DNA from: Clostridia bacterium | Lineage (GTDB): Bacteria > Bacillota > Clostridia > Oscillospirales > CAG-272 | Assembly (NCBI GenBank): GCA_017481495.1 | Contig: JAFUPC010000056.1 | Span: 1 to 44,982, forward strand | Reading direction: 5' to 3' | Length of the DNA: 44,982 bases | Shown: positions 18,181 through 25,393 of the stretch, one piece after another | Layout of the letters: each line of letters opens with the position of its first letter | Numbering within the stretch: the stretch's first letter is position 1 | Notes under the pieces: model-generated | Told to the model about the DNA's origin: nothing | The model's input: the letters and a program-made list of their open reading frames with translations, nothing else | Databases searched by the model: none | Position numbers and translations under genes: made by a program

Positions 18181-18336
18181 GCGGAGAATCGTACCCCGGG
18201 TACTGCTGTACCCAGTTTCGTAATCCGTTCGGGGATAAGGAAATCGCGGTGAAAATCCGCGGCAACCGCCATTACCGTAAGGCACGCAAAGCAAAATTGC
18301 TTTGTGTCAAAGTCGGAATGCTTATCGTTCTTGCGC
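18181..18336 (+). promoter_or_regulatory. Cobalamin riboswitch-like element 1
   Basis: The core carries AAGGAAAT, then GCGGTGAAAATCCGC, then GCAACCGCCATTACCGTAA, then CAAAGTCGGAATGC. These correspond in order to the conserved GGGAA / GGTGAAAATCC / CCGC-AC-TGTAA / AAGTCAGGA-ACC blocks of cobalamin (B12) riboswitches. GATAAG (18234-18239) just before GGAAA pairs with CTTATC (18321-18326) just after GGAATG, closing the core. The 5' flank has a GGGTAC/GTACCC hairpin. A cobalamin-sensing role also fits the genes downstream. Boundaries outside 18234-18326 are approximate. Confidence 0.75.
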
Positions 18337-18377
18337 CCGGCGTTTTGTCCATCGGACAAAATCCGTAGAAAAGTTTC

Positions 18378-18495
18378 TCTGGGCAAAAACGTCTCTTTTT
18401 TAAGGAGACAAGGAGGGAAACGGGCGTTAAAATCCGGGTACCGTGCCCGCTGTGAGCAGGACAGCGCAAGTGGCAGGGGTATCCTTGTTTGTCGC
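18378..18495 (+). promoter_or_regulatory. Cobalamin riboswitch-like element 2
   Basis: The core reads GGAGGGAAACGGG, then GTTAAAATCCGG, then CCGTGCCCGCTGTGAG, then GCAAGTGGCAGGGGTATCC, the same block order as element 1 and the cobalamin class. ACAAGGA (18408-18414) pairs perfectly with TCCTTGT (18482-18488), the counterpart of the closing stem in element 1. A GTCTC/GAGAC hairpin lies just 5'. The peripheral arms are very short. A terminator hairpin begins one base downstream, so this copy most likely makes the on/off decision. Confidence 0.8.
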
Positions 18496-18530
18496 GCACG
18501 TTCCCGCCTTTGGGGAGGTGCTTTTCTTTT
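18496..18530 (+). terminator. Riboswitch-associated intrinsic terminator
   Basis: GCAC-G-TTCCC (18496-18504) pairs with GGGGA-G-GTGC (18512-18521) with one mismatch, followed by a T-rich tract (TTTTCTTTT). It lies between element 2 and the gene at 18574, the usual place for ligand-induced termination. Confidence 0.75.
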
Positions 18531-18573
18531 ATCCTTTTTGTGAAAATCCATCACCGGAAAGGAATTTTTACTT

Positions 18574-19014
18574 ATGAACAACACAAAAACAACCACCGCA
18601 AAGCGGCTGCTCGCCGTCGTCCTTTCGCTCTTTATGCTCGTCGTCTGTGTCTCCTGCGGAGAAAAGGTCGATGCCGAGGGTCTGTGGGCAAACGCGACCT
18701 ATCTCTCCGACACCACGCTCGGTGAGGGGTCAAAGACCATTGCCGTCGAAGTCAAGGTCGAGGAGCAGTCCGTCACGTTCACCGTCAAGACCGATGCGGA
18801 AACCGTCGGCGCGGCGCTTCTGGAAAATAACCTCATCGCAGGCGATGAGGGCGAGTACGGTCTTTACGTCAAGGTCGTCAACGGCATCACCGCAGACTAT
18901 GACGTCGACCAGAGTTATTGGGCGTTCTATCTGAACGGCGAATATGCGACCTCCGGCGTCGATACGACCGCCATCACGGACGGCGCACACTACGAGCTTG
19001 TTTACACGAAGTAA
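18574..19014 (+). CDS. DUF4430 lipoprotein, predicted cobalamin-capture protein
   Basis: 146 residues from ATG 18574 with AAAGGAA about 11 nt upstream. A basic start and hydrophobic stretch end in VSC (Cys28), giving a lipoprotein signal. The mature part matches the DUF4430 pattern: VKTDAETVGAALLENNLI, GEYGLYVKVVNGI and SYWAFYLNGEYATSGVDTT. DUF4430 is related to the C-terminal domain of transcobalamin and intrinsic factor, which covers bound cobalamin. Here it is a lone domain of about 115 residues without the helical alpha/alpha barrel of transcobalamin. It sits directly behind cobalamin riboswitches and overlaps or abuts an ECF S component. I infer a surface B12-binding partner that hands the vitamin to that membrane protein. 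Confidence 0.88.
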   Translation: MNNTKTTTAKRLLAVVLSLFMLVVCVSCGEKVDAEGLWANATYLSDTTLGEGSKTIAVEVKVEEQSVTFTVKTDAETVGAALLENNLIAGDEGEYGLYVKVVNGITADYDVDQSYWAFYLNGEYATSGVDTTAITDGAHYELVYTK

Positions 19015-19576
19015 CAAACAGCCCGAAGTCCATCATCCCGCCGCAAAACACTCCGCCGCAGAACGCTCTGCACGCATCCGGGAAATGGTGATCTTTGCCA
19101 TGCTCGGAACGGTCATGTACTGTTCCAAAATTCTGATGGAAGTCCTGCCGAACATTCACCTGCTCGGAATGTTCACAATGGTCTACACCCTGGTCTACCG
19201 CAAAAAAGCACTGTATCCGATCTACATCTACGTCTTCATCAACGGTCTGTTTGCGGGCTTTGCGACCTGGTGGATACCGTACCTCTATCTCTGGACGGTG
19301 CTCTGGGGCGTGACGATGCTCCTGCCGCGGAATATGCCGACGAAGGTCGCCTGTATCGTGTATCCGGCGGTCTGCTGTCTGCACGGCTGTCTGTTCGGAA
19401 CGCTGTACGCACCCGCGCAGGCGCTGCTGTTCGGTATGAGCTTTGACGGCATGATCGCGTGGATTGTCGCGGGTCTCCCCTGGGACTTCATCCACGGTGT
19501 CGGAAATCTGTTCGCCGGAATGCTCGTCCTTCCGCTGACAAATGTATTGAAACGCCTGTCCGTGCGCATGGGATGA
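18998..19576 (+). CDS. ECF transporter S component, predicted cobalamin uptake
   Basis: Five to six hydrophobic segments (from about EMVIFAMLGTVMYCSKILME to LFAGMLVLPLTNVL) on a small protein mark an ECF-type substrate-binding S component. The start is uncertain. TTG 18998 (192 aa) overlaps the DUF4430 gene by 17 bp and provides a basic N-terminal tail. The first in-frame ATG, at 19085 (163 aa), has no ribosome site and starts inside the first membrane segment. Translation is probably coupled to the upstream gene. S components bind a vitamin and use shared EcfA/EcfT modules, none of which is in this window. Cobalamin as substrate is inferred from the riboswitches and the DUF4430 partner; CblT/CbrT-type S components are the known parallels. 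A strong terminator follows. Confidence 0.82.
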   Translation: MFTRSNKQPEVHHPAAKHSAAERSARIREMVIFAMLGTVMYCSKILMEVLPNIHLLGMFTMVYTLVYRKKALYPIYIYVFINGLFAGFATWWIPYLYLWTVLWGVTMLLPRNMPTKVACIVYPAVCCLHGCLFGTLYAPAQALLFGMSFDGMIAWIVAGLPWDFIHGVGNLFAGMLVLPLTNVLKRLSVRMG

Positions 19577-19597
19577 GCGGGATGATATGATAAGGAA

Positions 19598-19637
19598 AGG
19601 AAACCGTGTCGGGGGATACGGTTTCCTGATTTTTTTG
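19598..19637 (+). terminator. Strong intrinsic terminator of the cobalamin operon
   Basis: AGGAAACCGT (19598-19607) pairs perfectly with ACGGTTTCCT (19618-19627), followed by GATTTTTTT. It lies 21 bp after the stop at 19576. Confidence 0.93.
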
Positions 19638-19715
19638 GGGGGGGATAAGAATATGCCATCCCTATCTCTGTAGGCGATTTTCTCAAATTACACGCAAAAC
19701 AACGCCGCATCCCCC

Positions 19716-22100
19716 TCACTCATTGATATAAATATTCACCCTGCTCTGCAAAATCCGCCCGGTCTCGTGGGAATCCCTGACCCCGGCTTCGGCATACGAA
19801 ATTTCCTCATCCAGAATCGTTGCCAGGGTCGCGTCGGCGGCGGTTTTCACGGTGGCGCGGTCAAGGAAGCGGAGGAACAGGTCGCGGTCGTCCGTTCTTG
19901 TGTAGACACTCGTCACCACGCCGTTGCGCAGCTGGTTTTCCGCGGACATGGAGTCGCCGCTGTAGAGAAACGACAGTCCGAACGCATCGGGGTGGTAGGT
20001 CATCCAGTCGTTTTCGGTCAGGACGGAATTGAGCGCCCCGACCTTATAATAGATATACCCCATCGGGAATACGCGTTCCATCGCCGTGCGCGAAACGGGC
20101 AGGCCGAACCGCTCCATGCGCTTGCAGGTCTGGATTTCATCGGACAACAGATACTGCATAAACGCCGCGGCGCCGTCGGGAGACGGTGCGGTTTTCGACA
20201 TGGAAAACATCGCATCCGAGGAGAGAAGCACGGTCGTGCCGTCGTCGGAGGGATACCCGCAGTAGTTGATGCGCTGTCCTTTGAAGCAGAGCAGCATCGC
20301 GGCGACGCTGTCAACCGACGAGAACGTAAATTCCGTGAACTTCACGCGGTTCTGCTCCGTGATGCGGTTCGCATCGAGTGACGTCATGGCAAAGGTCTGC
20401 CAGCCCAGCAGATCCTCGTTTTCGCCGTGAATCACCTCAAGCGACACATCGGTGTACATTCCCGCGCGGACGTCGAGGAGAAAATCAAGCCACTGTGCAA
20501 ATTCTCCCGTGTCAAAGGAACAGGTCTTTGCGTCAAAGTCGATGAAATCGTATTGCCCGACCGTTTTCAGCGTGTCGTAAACGTCTTCGACGAACAGCGT
20601 TTCGTCGTCGTCAAGCCCCGCGGCAAGGTCGTAAAGCACCTCCCGTGTCAGGCGCGTGGTGGACGGAAGCGTATTCTGGGTCGTGATGAGTGTCGTCAGC
20701 TTCATGAAAAACGGCAGGGCAATGATGCCGCCGTCGGTCGTATATGCCGTTTCGATACAGCCAAGCAGCTGTCCTTCCGATAAATACCCCGACAAATCGC
20801 AGAGCAGTCCTTTGTCCGAAAGCAATTCGCGGTTTTCCGACACCTCCGGCAGAAAATAGCCGTCGTAGGTGACCCCCGCGAGCAGGTCGGCTTCAAACGC
20901 GTTCTGTGCGGCTTCGGCGATGACCGCCTGCTTTTCCTCGTAGGTCGTCCACCCGGACGTCACGGTCTCCTCTGCCTGCGTTTCGTAGTCGGTAAGAATG
21001 ATTTTATAGTCATCGTTCTCACGGTTGAACTGCAGTGCCGCGGCATAAATGAGGTCGCGGTGCGTGTTATCCAGTCCGACCGCCGCCAGACGGACGATCT
21101 CGCGGGGCTTTGTGCGGCGTTCTTCGGTGCGGGTGAGGAAGCCGAAGTCGGTCTGGTATTCGAGTTCGTCATAACGGGAAACAAGGAACGCATCGTCCGA
21201 AAACACTTCCTCAACGGTAATCGCGGAGCCGTCCATGTCGGACTCCGACCAGTTCACCAGCAGAACGGGCGCACCGTCCCTGTAAACATACAGTCCGTCT
21301 TTGCAGTTGGCATAAAATTCGCCGTTTCCGTAACAGGTATCCCGGGCATCCGTGAACAGCTCGGCAGGGTCTTTCACCGTGTCCGAATACCGGTATTCCG
21401 AACATTCCCCGGTATTGGTATCCAGCAGAAAATATTCTCCGGACAATACATAGTCAATCTTGCCGTAAATCAGCAGGGTGTCGTCCGACAGACGGAAAAT
21501 TTTCTGCGGCATACACGGCAAATCCAGCTCCATCGGCGGCTGTGTCAGGTCGTGAAACAGCAGTGCCGTATAACCGCTGTAATACAGAATGCAGTCGCTG
21601 CCGAATGCCGCCATACCGTCCGACGTTCCGAACGTCCCGAAATATTCCCCGGAAGAAGCGAGAATGTTCCCCTCCATATCAAAAAGAACGAAATTGAAAT
21701 ACCCGTATCCCGCGCTGACCGCCGCAGCGATGTTCCCGTCGTCCGTGATGGCAAACGTATTTGCTTTCAGCGAAAGCGGAAGTGCTTCTTCACCCAGAAG
21801 TTCGCCCGTCACGCTGTATGTCATGAGGGAGCGCCCGGCTTTCGCGTCCGAATAATTGATCGCCGTAAGGTTTCCGTTCAGATTTTTCCGGGTAAAGGAG
21901 GTAACGTCTTCGTTTTCCGCATTTTCCATGCGGTGGAAGCGGTAGACGTTTTCGTAATAAAATTCGGAAATCAGGTTTTCACTTGTCACATACGATTGTG
22001 TGTTTCCGTCGTGAACGGCAGTACTGCCATCTGTTGTGGTTGTATCATGATTGCATGATGACATGAAAAAACATAGTATTAGCAGAAATATAATTTTCAT
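19716..22100 (-). CDS. Propeller-like/solute-binding lipoprotein, paralogue 1
   Basis: 794 residues from ATG 22100. A short lipoprotein signal ends MSSC (Cys16). Residues about 40-330 are beta-rich with repeated short strands and Asp/Gly turns (VTGELLGEE, LFDMEGNILASS, DLPCMPQKIFRLSDDTLLIYG), suggesting a beta-propeller. The rest begins VRLAAVGLDNTHRDLIYAAA and carries FNRENDDYKIILTDYE, the usual opening of large ABC solute-binding proteins; DGAAAFMQYLLSDE is also typical. It is clearly homologous to the protein at 22743-25181, with near-identical blocks in the C-terminal half. No transporter genes adjoin it. No ribosome site is visible, and a promoter-like sequence overlaps the start codon. 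Function unknown; a sensor or binding role at the surface is inferred. Confidence 0.85.
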   Translation of the reverse strand: MKIIFLLILCFFMSSCNHDTTTTDGSTAVHDGNTQSYVTSENLISEFYYENVYRFHRMENAENEDVTSFTRKNLNGNLTAINYSDAKAGRSLMTYSVTGELLGEEALPLSLKANTFAITDDGNIAAAVSAGYGYFNFVLFDMEGNILASSGEYFGTFGTSDGMAAFGSDCILYYSGYTALLFHDLTQPPMELDLPCMPQKIFRLSDDTLLIYGKIDYVLSGEYFLLDTNTGECSEYRYSDTVKDPAELFTDARDTCYGNGEFYANCKDGLYVYRDGAPVLLVNWSESDMDGSAITVEEVFSDDAFLVSRYDELEYQTDFGFLTRTEERRTKPREIVRLAAVGLDNTHRDLIYAAALQFNRENDDYKIILTDYETQAEETVTSGWTTYEEKQAVIAEAAQNAFEADLLAGVTYDGYFLPEVSENRELLSDKGLLCDLSGYLSEGQLLGCIETAYTTDGGIIALPFFMKLTTLITTQNTLPSTTRLTREVLYDLAAGLDDDETLFVEDVYDTLKTVGQYDFIDFDAKTCSFDTGEFAQWLDFLLDVRAGMYTDVSLEVIHGENEDLLGWQTFAMTSLDANRITEQNRVKFTEFTFSSVDSVAAMLLCFKGQRINYCGYPSDDGTTVLLSSDAMFSMSKTAPSPDGAAAFMQYLLSDEIQTCKRMERFGLPVSRTAMERVFPMGYIYYKVGALNSVLTENDWMTYHPDAFGLSFLYSGDSMSAENQLRNGVVTSVYTRTDDRDLFLRFLDRATVKTAADATLATILDEEISYAEAGVRDSHETGRILQSRVNIYINE

Positions 22101-22101
22101 A

Positions 22102-22145
22102 ATTATAAAATGCAAGATGTGGCTTATCAACGACAGCCACATCTT
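22102..22145 (-). terminator. Hairpin between the Cys-rich gene and paralogue 1, overlapping a promoter-like sequence
   Basis: AAGATGTGGCT and AGCCACATCTT (22114-22124 and 22135-22145) form a perfect 11-bp stem with a 10-nt loop, followed on the minus strand by GCATTTTATAATT. It lies 20 bp after the stop at 22165. TTGATA (22130-22125) in the loop and TATAAT (22107-22102) have a 17-bp spacer, but the -10 box ends one base before the start codon at 22100. Confidence 0.6.
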
Positions 22146-22164
22146 GAGATGCTTATTTCAAATT

Positions 22165-22470
22165 TCAGCCGAGATAATAGTTGCCGCACTTCGTGCACAA
22201 ATCGCCATCCCATTCATGCTCCACTATGTAAAAGGTGCAATCTTCATCTCTGTACATTTCACCACCACAAATATTGCAAGTAAACACATGGAAAGTGACA
22301 TAACTACCCTTACAATAGTAGTCATTCCATTGCGGTACGTTTTGCGCTCTGTCATAGGTGAAAACGGAGCCTGTACAATTGCAAGTTCTGTGAACTGCTG
22401 CAGAGATGCTCATGGACAACACCATCATGCAGACGATCACAAGGAAGAAAATACGTTTGAACTTCTTCAT
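22165..22470 (-). CDS. Small secreted Cys-rich protein, function unknown
   Basis: 101 residues from ATG 22470 with AAAGG and AAGGAA upstream. A signal peptide (about 1-24, ending SISA) precedes a Cys/His/aromatic-rich mature part with CNC, CNICGG and HEWDGDLCTKCGN motifs. These could bind zinc or form disulfides. The last motif resembles HTFTDGICDTCGA in the SGNH protein at the left edge. The gene is visibly more AT-rich and uses more A/T-ending codons than its neighbours, which suggests a different origin or selection. It has a consensus promoter (22613-22641) and lies between the two lipoprotein paralogues. I do not recognise the family. Confidence 0.75.
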   Translation of the reverse strand: MKKFKRIFFLVIVCMMVLSMSISAAVHRTCNCTGSVFTYDRAQNVPQWNDYYCKGSYVTFHVFTCNICGGEMYRDEDCTFYIVEHEWDGDLCTKCGNYYLG

Positions 22471-22612
22471 GTTCCTTGAACCTTTCTCCGGTAAACCGGA
22501 ACCGATGGGTTTTGAAAGAACAATATTTCCGGAAAATACCGTCTTCCGCCTGCTATAGAAGATTTGTCCCTTACCGTGGCGCGCTTGTAAAGTGTCTTTC
22601 TTTTATGGTTCT

Positions 22613-22641
22613 ATTATACCATATTCTTACAGTCGTGTCAA
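22613..22641 (-). promoter_or_regulatory. Perfect consensus extended -10 promoter of the Cys-rich gene
   Basis: On the minus strand TTGACA (22641-22636), 17-bp spacer, TATAAT (22618-22613) preceded by TGG. The leader to 22470 is about 136 nt; three TTCACAT-like direct repeats lie upstream at about 22680-22712. Confidence 0.88.
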
Positions 22642-22742
22642 TACTTTTCTAAAAATGTTTTAAAATATTTTTTCTTCTCATTTTCACATACTTTTTCACA
22701 TTTATTCACATTCGTTCTTGCTCAAATCAATTGTGGTATCTG

Positions 22743-25181
22743 TTACTCATTGATATAAATATTCACCCTGCTCTGTAAAATCCTTCCGGTCTCCTTTGCA
22801 TCCCTGACCCCGGCTTCGGCATACGAAATTTCCTCATCCAGAATCGTTGCCAGGGTCGCGTCGGCGGCGGTTTTCACGGTGGCGCGGTCAAGAAAGCGGA
22901 TGAACAGGTCGCGGTCGTCCTCGCGGGTGTAGACCGATGTGAACACACCATCGTAATTGGCACTTGTCTCGCTATATATATATCCCAGTGTCAGCGCATC
23001 CGGATGGTCTGCGTACCAGCTGCCCTCGCTGACGACTCTGCCCTTGATGCCGACCCTGTAATAAATATACCCAACGGGGAACACGCTTTCCATCGCCGTG
23101 CGCGAAACGGGCAGACCGAACTGCTCCACCCGCCGGCAGGTCTGGATTCCGTCGGACAAAAGATACTGCATAAACGCCGCGGCGCCGTCGGGGGACGGTG
23201 CGGTTTTCGACATGGAAAACATCGCATCCGAGGAGAGAAGCACGGTCGTGCCGTCGTCGGAGGGATACCCGCAGTAGTTGATGCGCCGGCCTTTGAAATT
23301 GAGCAGCATCGCCGAAATCGACTCCACGGAATTGAGATTGCAGGATGTGAACTTCACACTGTCCGGGGCAGTCAGGGTGTTCCCGGCGATTTTGTCAAGA
23401 GACGTCAGTGCAAATTCCTGCGATGCCGTGAAATCGCTTTCATAACGGATTTCATGAATGACCTCAAGCGACTCGTCTGTATACGTTCCCGCGCGGACGT
23501 CAAGCAGAAAGTCCATCCACTGCGCAAAGTCCTCCGTGTCAAAGGAACAGGTCTTTGTGTCAAAGTCGATGAAATCGTACTGTCCGACGGTTTTCAGCGC
23601 ACTGTACACATCCGTGGAAAACAGCGCTTCGCCGTCCCCCACGGCGGCGGCAATGTCATAAAGCACATCCCGTGTCAGGCTCGTTTTCGACGGGAGAATG
23701 TCCTGCGTCGTCACAAGCGTGGACAGCTTCATGAAAAACGGCAGGGCAATGATGCCGTCGTCGGTCGTGTATGCCGTTTCGATACAGCCGAGCAGTTGGT
23801 CTTCCCCGATATACGCCGACAAGTCGCACAGCAATCCTTTGTCCGAAAGCAAGTCACGTTTTTCCGACACCTCCGGCAGAAAATAGCCGTCGTAGGTGAC
23901 ACCCGCAAGCAGGTCGGCTTCAAACGCGTTCTGTGCGGCTTCGCCGATTGCCGCATGCTTTTCCTCTTTGTTCTTCCAGGTGTTGGAAAGCGTTTCTTCT
24001 GCCTGCGTTTCGTAAACGGTGAGATCGATTCTGTAGTCGTCGTTCTCCCGGTTGAACTGCAGTGCCGCGGCGGAAATGAGATCGCGGTGTACGGAATCCA
24101 GCCCGACCGCCGCCAGACGGACGACCTCGCGGGGCTTTGTGCGGCGTTCTTCGGTGCGGATGAGCAGACCGAAGTCGTAGATTTCATTCATGAAATTGCG
24201 GTAGGTAATGAGGAATGCATCGTCGGACAGCACCGCCTGCAGCTCAAGATATTCCCCGTCCAGCGCGGATTCCGCCCAGTTCACAAGCAGAAGCGGCGCA
24301 CCGTCCCTGTATACATACAGTCCGTCCCGCCCGACGGCATAAAATTCCCCGTCCTGATAATAGGTCTCCCATACCTTGATGCCGTTTGTCTCAAACAGTG
24401 CCCGCGGTTCGGAAACGGTGTCGGAATACCGGTAGCTTGCGCATTCCCCGGTCACGGGATCCATCGTGTAATACCGGTTGTCCCCCACGACCAGTTCACT
24501 TCCGTATAAAAGAAACGTTCCGTCCGGCAGAAGCGAAAGGTTCGTGACATAGCACGGCAGCTCCACCGTGACCGGCTCGTTTGCAAAGCCGTTGACAATG
24601 ACGGCTTCATACCCACTGTGATACACAAAAAATTCCTCGCCGAACGAGTGTAAGCTGTGGGCGTATCCGTCATGCAGTGCGGGAAACGAGAGGGACTGTC
24701 CGATGACGTTGTCGTCTAAGTCATACAGAACGATGGTCTCCCGGTTGTCCGTTTTTTCTACGGCGGCGATGTGACCGGAGGCTGTCAGGGTGTTGTAATT
24801 TGCATCCGCTTCTTCCGGGTACTTCATCTGCTTTTGCAGGGTGCCGTCGTAACCGAAATAACGAAGTGTGCCCGTTCCCGCTTTGCCAAGCGTAAACTGA
24901 TGCAGTGCGACGGAATCGCCGTATACATAAAAATCGAATGTGTACATCTGTTGACCGGTTTCATCGGTCAGGCGGAGATACTTGTACATATTTTCGTAGT
25001 ACTCGTCAGACTCCGTTTCCGCCGCCCGCGGCGTGACGTCCATGTTTTTCCCTGCGGTTTTTCCGTTCCCGTTTCCCGATCCATCCGCACCCCCGGCGGT
25101 CGCGGTGCAGGCGGAGAGGGTGAGGAGCAGGAGGATCGTAAGGATGAGTTGTATGGTGGAGCGGTTTTTTCTGTGGGGCAT
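22743..25181 (-). CDS. Propeller-like/solute-binding lipoprotein, paralogue 2
   Basis: 812 residues from ATG 25181, with a perfect AAGGAGGT site about 10 nt upstream. The signal peptide ends LSAC (Cys25) and a Gly/Asn-rich tether follows. Residues about 60-350 are beta-rich and propeller-like. The C-terminal part opens VRLAAVGLDSVHRDLISAAA and FNRENDDYRI like ABC solute-binding proteins and ends KETGRILQSRVNIYINE, the same ending as paralogue 1. Identity with paralogue 1 is patchy: near-perfect DNA blocks (for example 23170-23285 against 20160-20275) alternate with divergent ones. No permease gene is nearby. A surface sensing or binding role is inferred only. Confidence 0.85.
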   Translation of the reverse strand: MPHRKNRSTIQLILTILLLLTLSACTATAGGADGSGNGNGKTAGKNMDVTPRAAETESDEYYENMYKYLRLTDETGQQMYTFDFYVYGDSVALHQFTLGKAGTGTLRYFGYDGTLQKQMKYPEEADANYNTLTASGHIAAVEKTDNRETIVLYDLDDNVIGQSLSFPALHDGYAHSLHSFGEEFFVYHSGYEAVIVNGFANEPVTVELPCYVTNLSLLPDGTFLLYGSELVVGDNRYYTMDPVTGECASYRYSDTVSEPRALFETNGIKVWETYYQDGEFYAVGRDGLYVYRDGAPLLLVNWAESALDGEYLELQAVLSDDAFLITYRNFMNEIYDFGLLIRTEERRTKPREVVRLAAVGLDSVHRDLISAAALQFNRENDDYRIDLTVYETQAEETLSNTWKNKEEKHAAIGEAAQNAFEADLLAGVTYDGYFLPEVSEKRDLLSDKGLLCDLSAYIGEDQLLGCIETAYTTDDGIIALPFFMKLSTLVTTQDILPSKTSLTRDVLYDIAAAVGDGEALFSTDVYSALKTVGQYDFIDFDTKTCSFDTEDFAQWMDFLLDVRAGTYTDESLEVIHEIRYESDFTASQEFALTSLDKIAGNTLTAPDSVKFTSCNLNSVESISAMLLNFKGRRINYCGYPSDDGTTVLLSSDAMFSMSKTAPSPDGAAAFMQYLLSDGIQTCRRVEQFGLPVSRTAMESVFPVGYIYYRVGIKGRVVSEGSWYADHPDALTLGYIYSETSANYDGVFTSVYTREDDRDLFIRFLDRATVKTAADATLATILDEEISYAEAGVRDAKETGRILQSRVNIYINE

Positions 25182-25258
25182 GATGGGGGGACCTCCTTCG
25201 GGTAGTAAACAGACCTTCATTTCTCTCTGTAGTACGTTGTTTCGGCTAAAACTTTGCG

Positions 25259-25318
25259 TTGGCAAGAATACAAGGGGAAGGTTTATCGTGCGCACCGTCC
25301 CGCTTGCGTTCTTGCCAA
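25259..25318 (-). repeat. Dispersed palindromic repeat, family C copy 2
   Basis: The 60-bp element has perfect inverted ends TTGGCAAGAA...TTCTTGCCAA. Read on the minus strand it matches copy 1 (9180 onward) at 41 of 48 positions by eye, through CCTTCCCCTTG. It lies between the lipoprotein gene and the terminator of the gene at 25394. Confidence 0.78.
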
Positions 25319-25352
25319 AAAAACAAAAACCGCCGCAGAATCTCCGCGGCGG
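25317..25352 (-). terminator. Intrinsic terminator of the TIM-barrel gene
   Basis: On the minus strand CCGCCGC (25352-25346) pairs with GCGGCGG (25336-25330), followed by TTTTTGTTTTTTT. It lies about 40 bp after the stop at 25394 and directly abuts repeat C copy 2. Confidence 0.9.
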
Positions 25353-25393
25353 CTCTGTATGTGACTGTGTTATGCCAAACGGCGCATTTCCTC

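Noticed and set aside
18304..18543. A 79-codon frame through the riboswitch region
   Set aside because: It runs across both structured RNA blocks and the terminator, lacks a ribosome site and looks non-protein-like.
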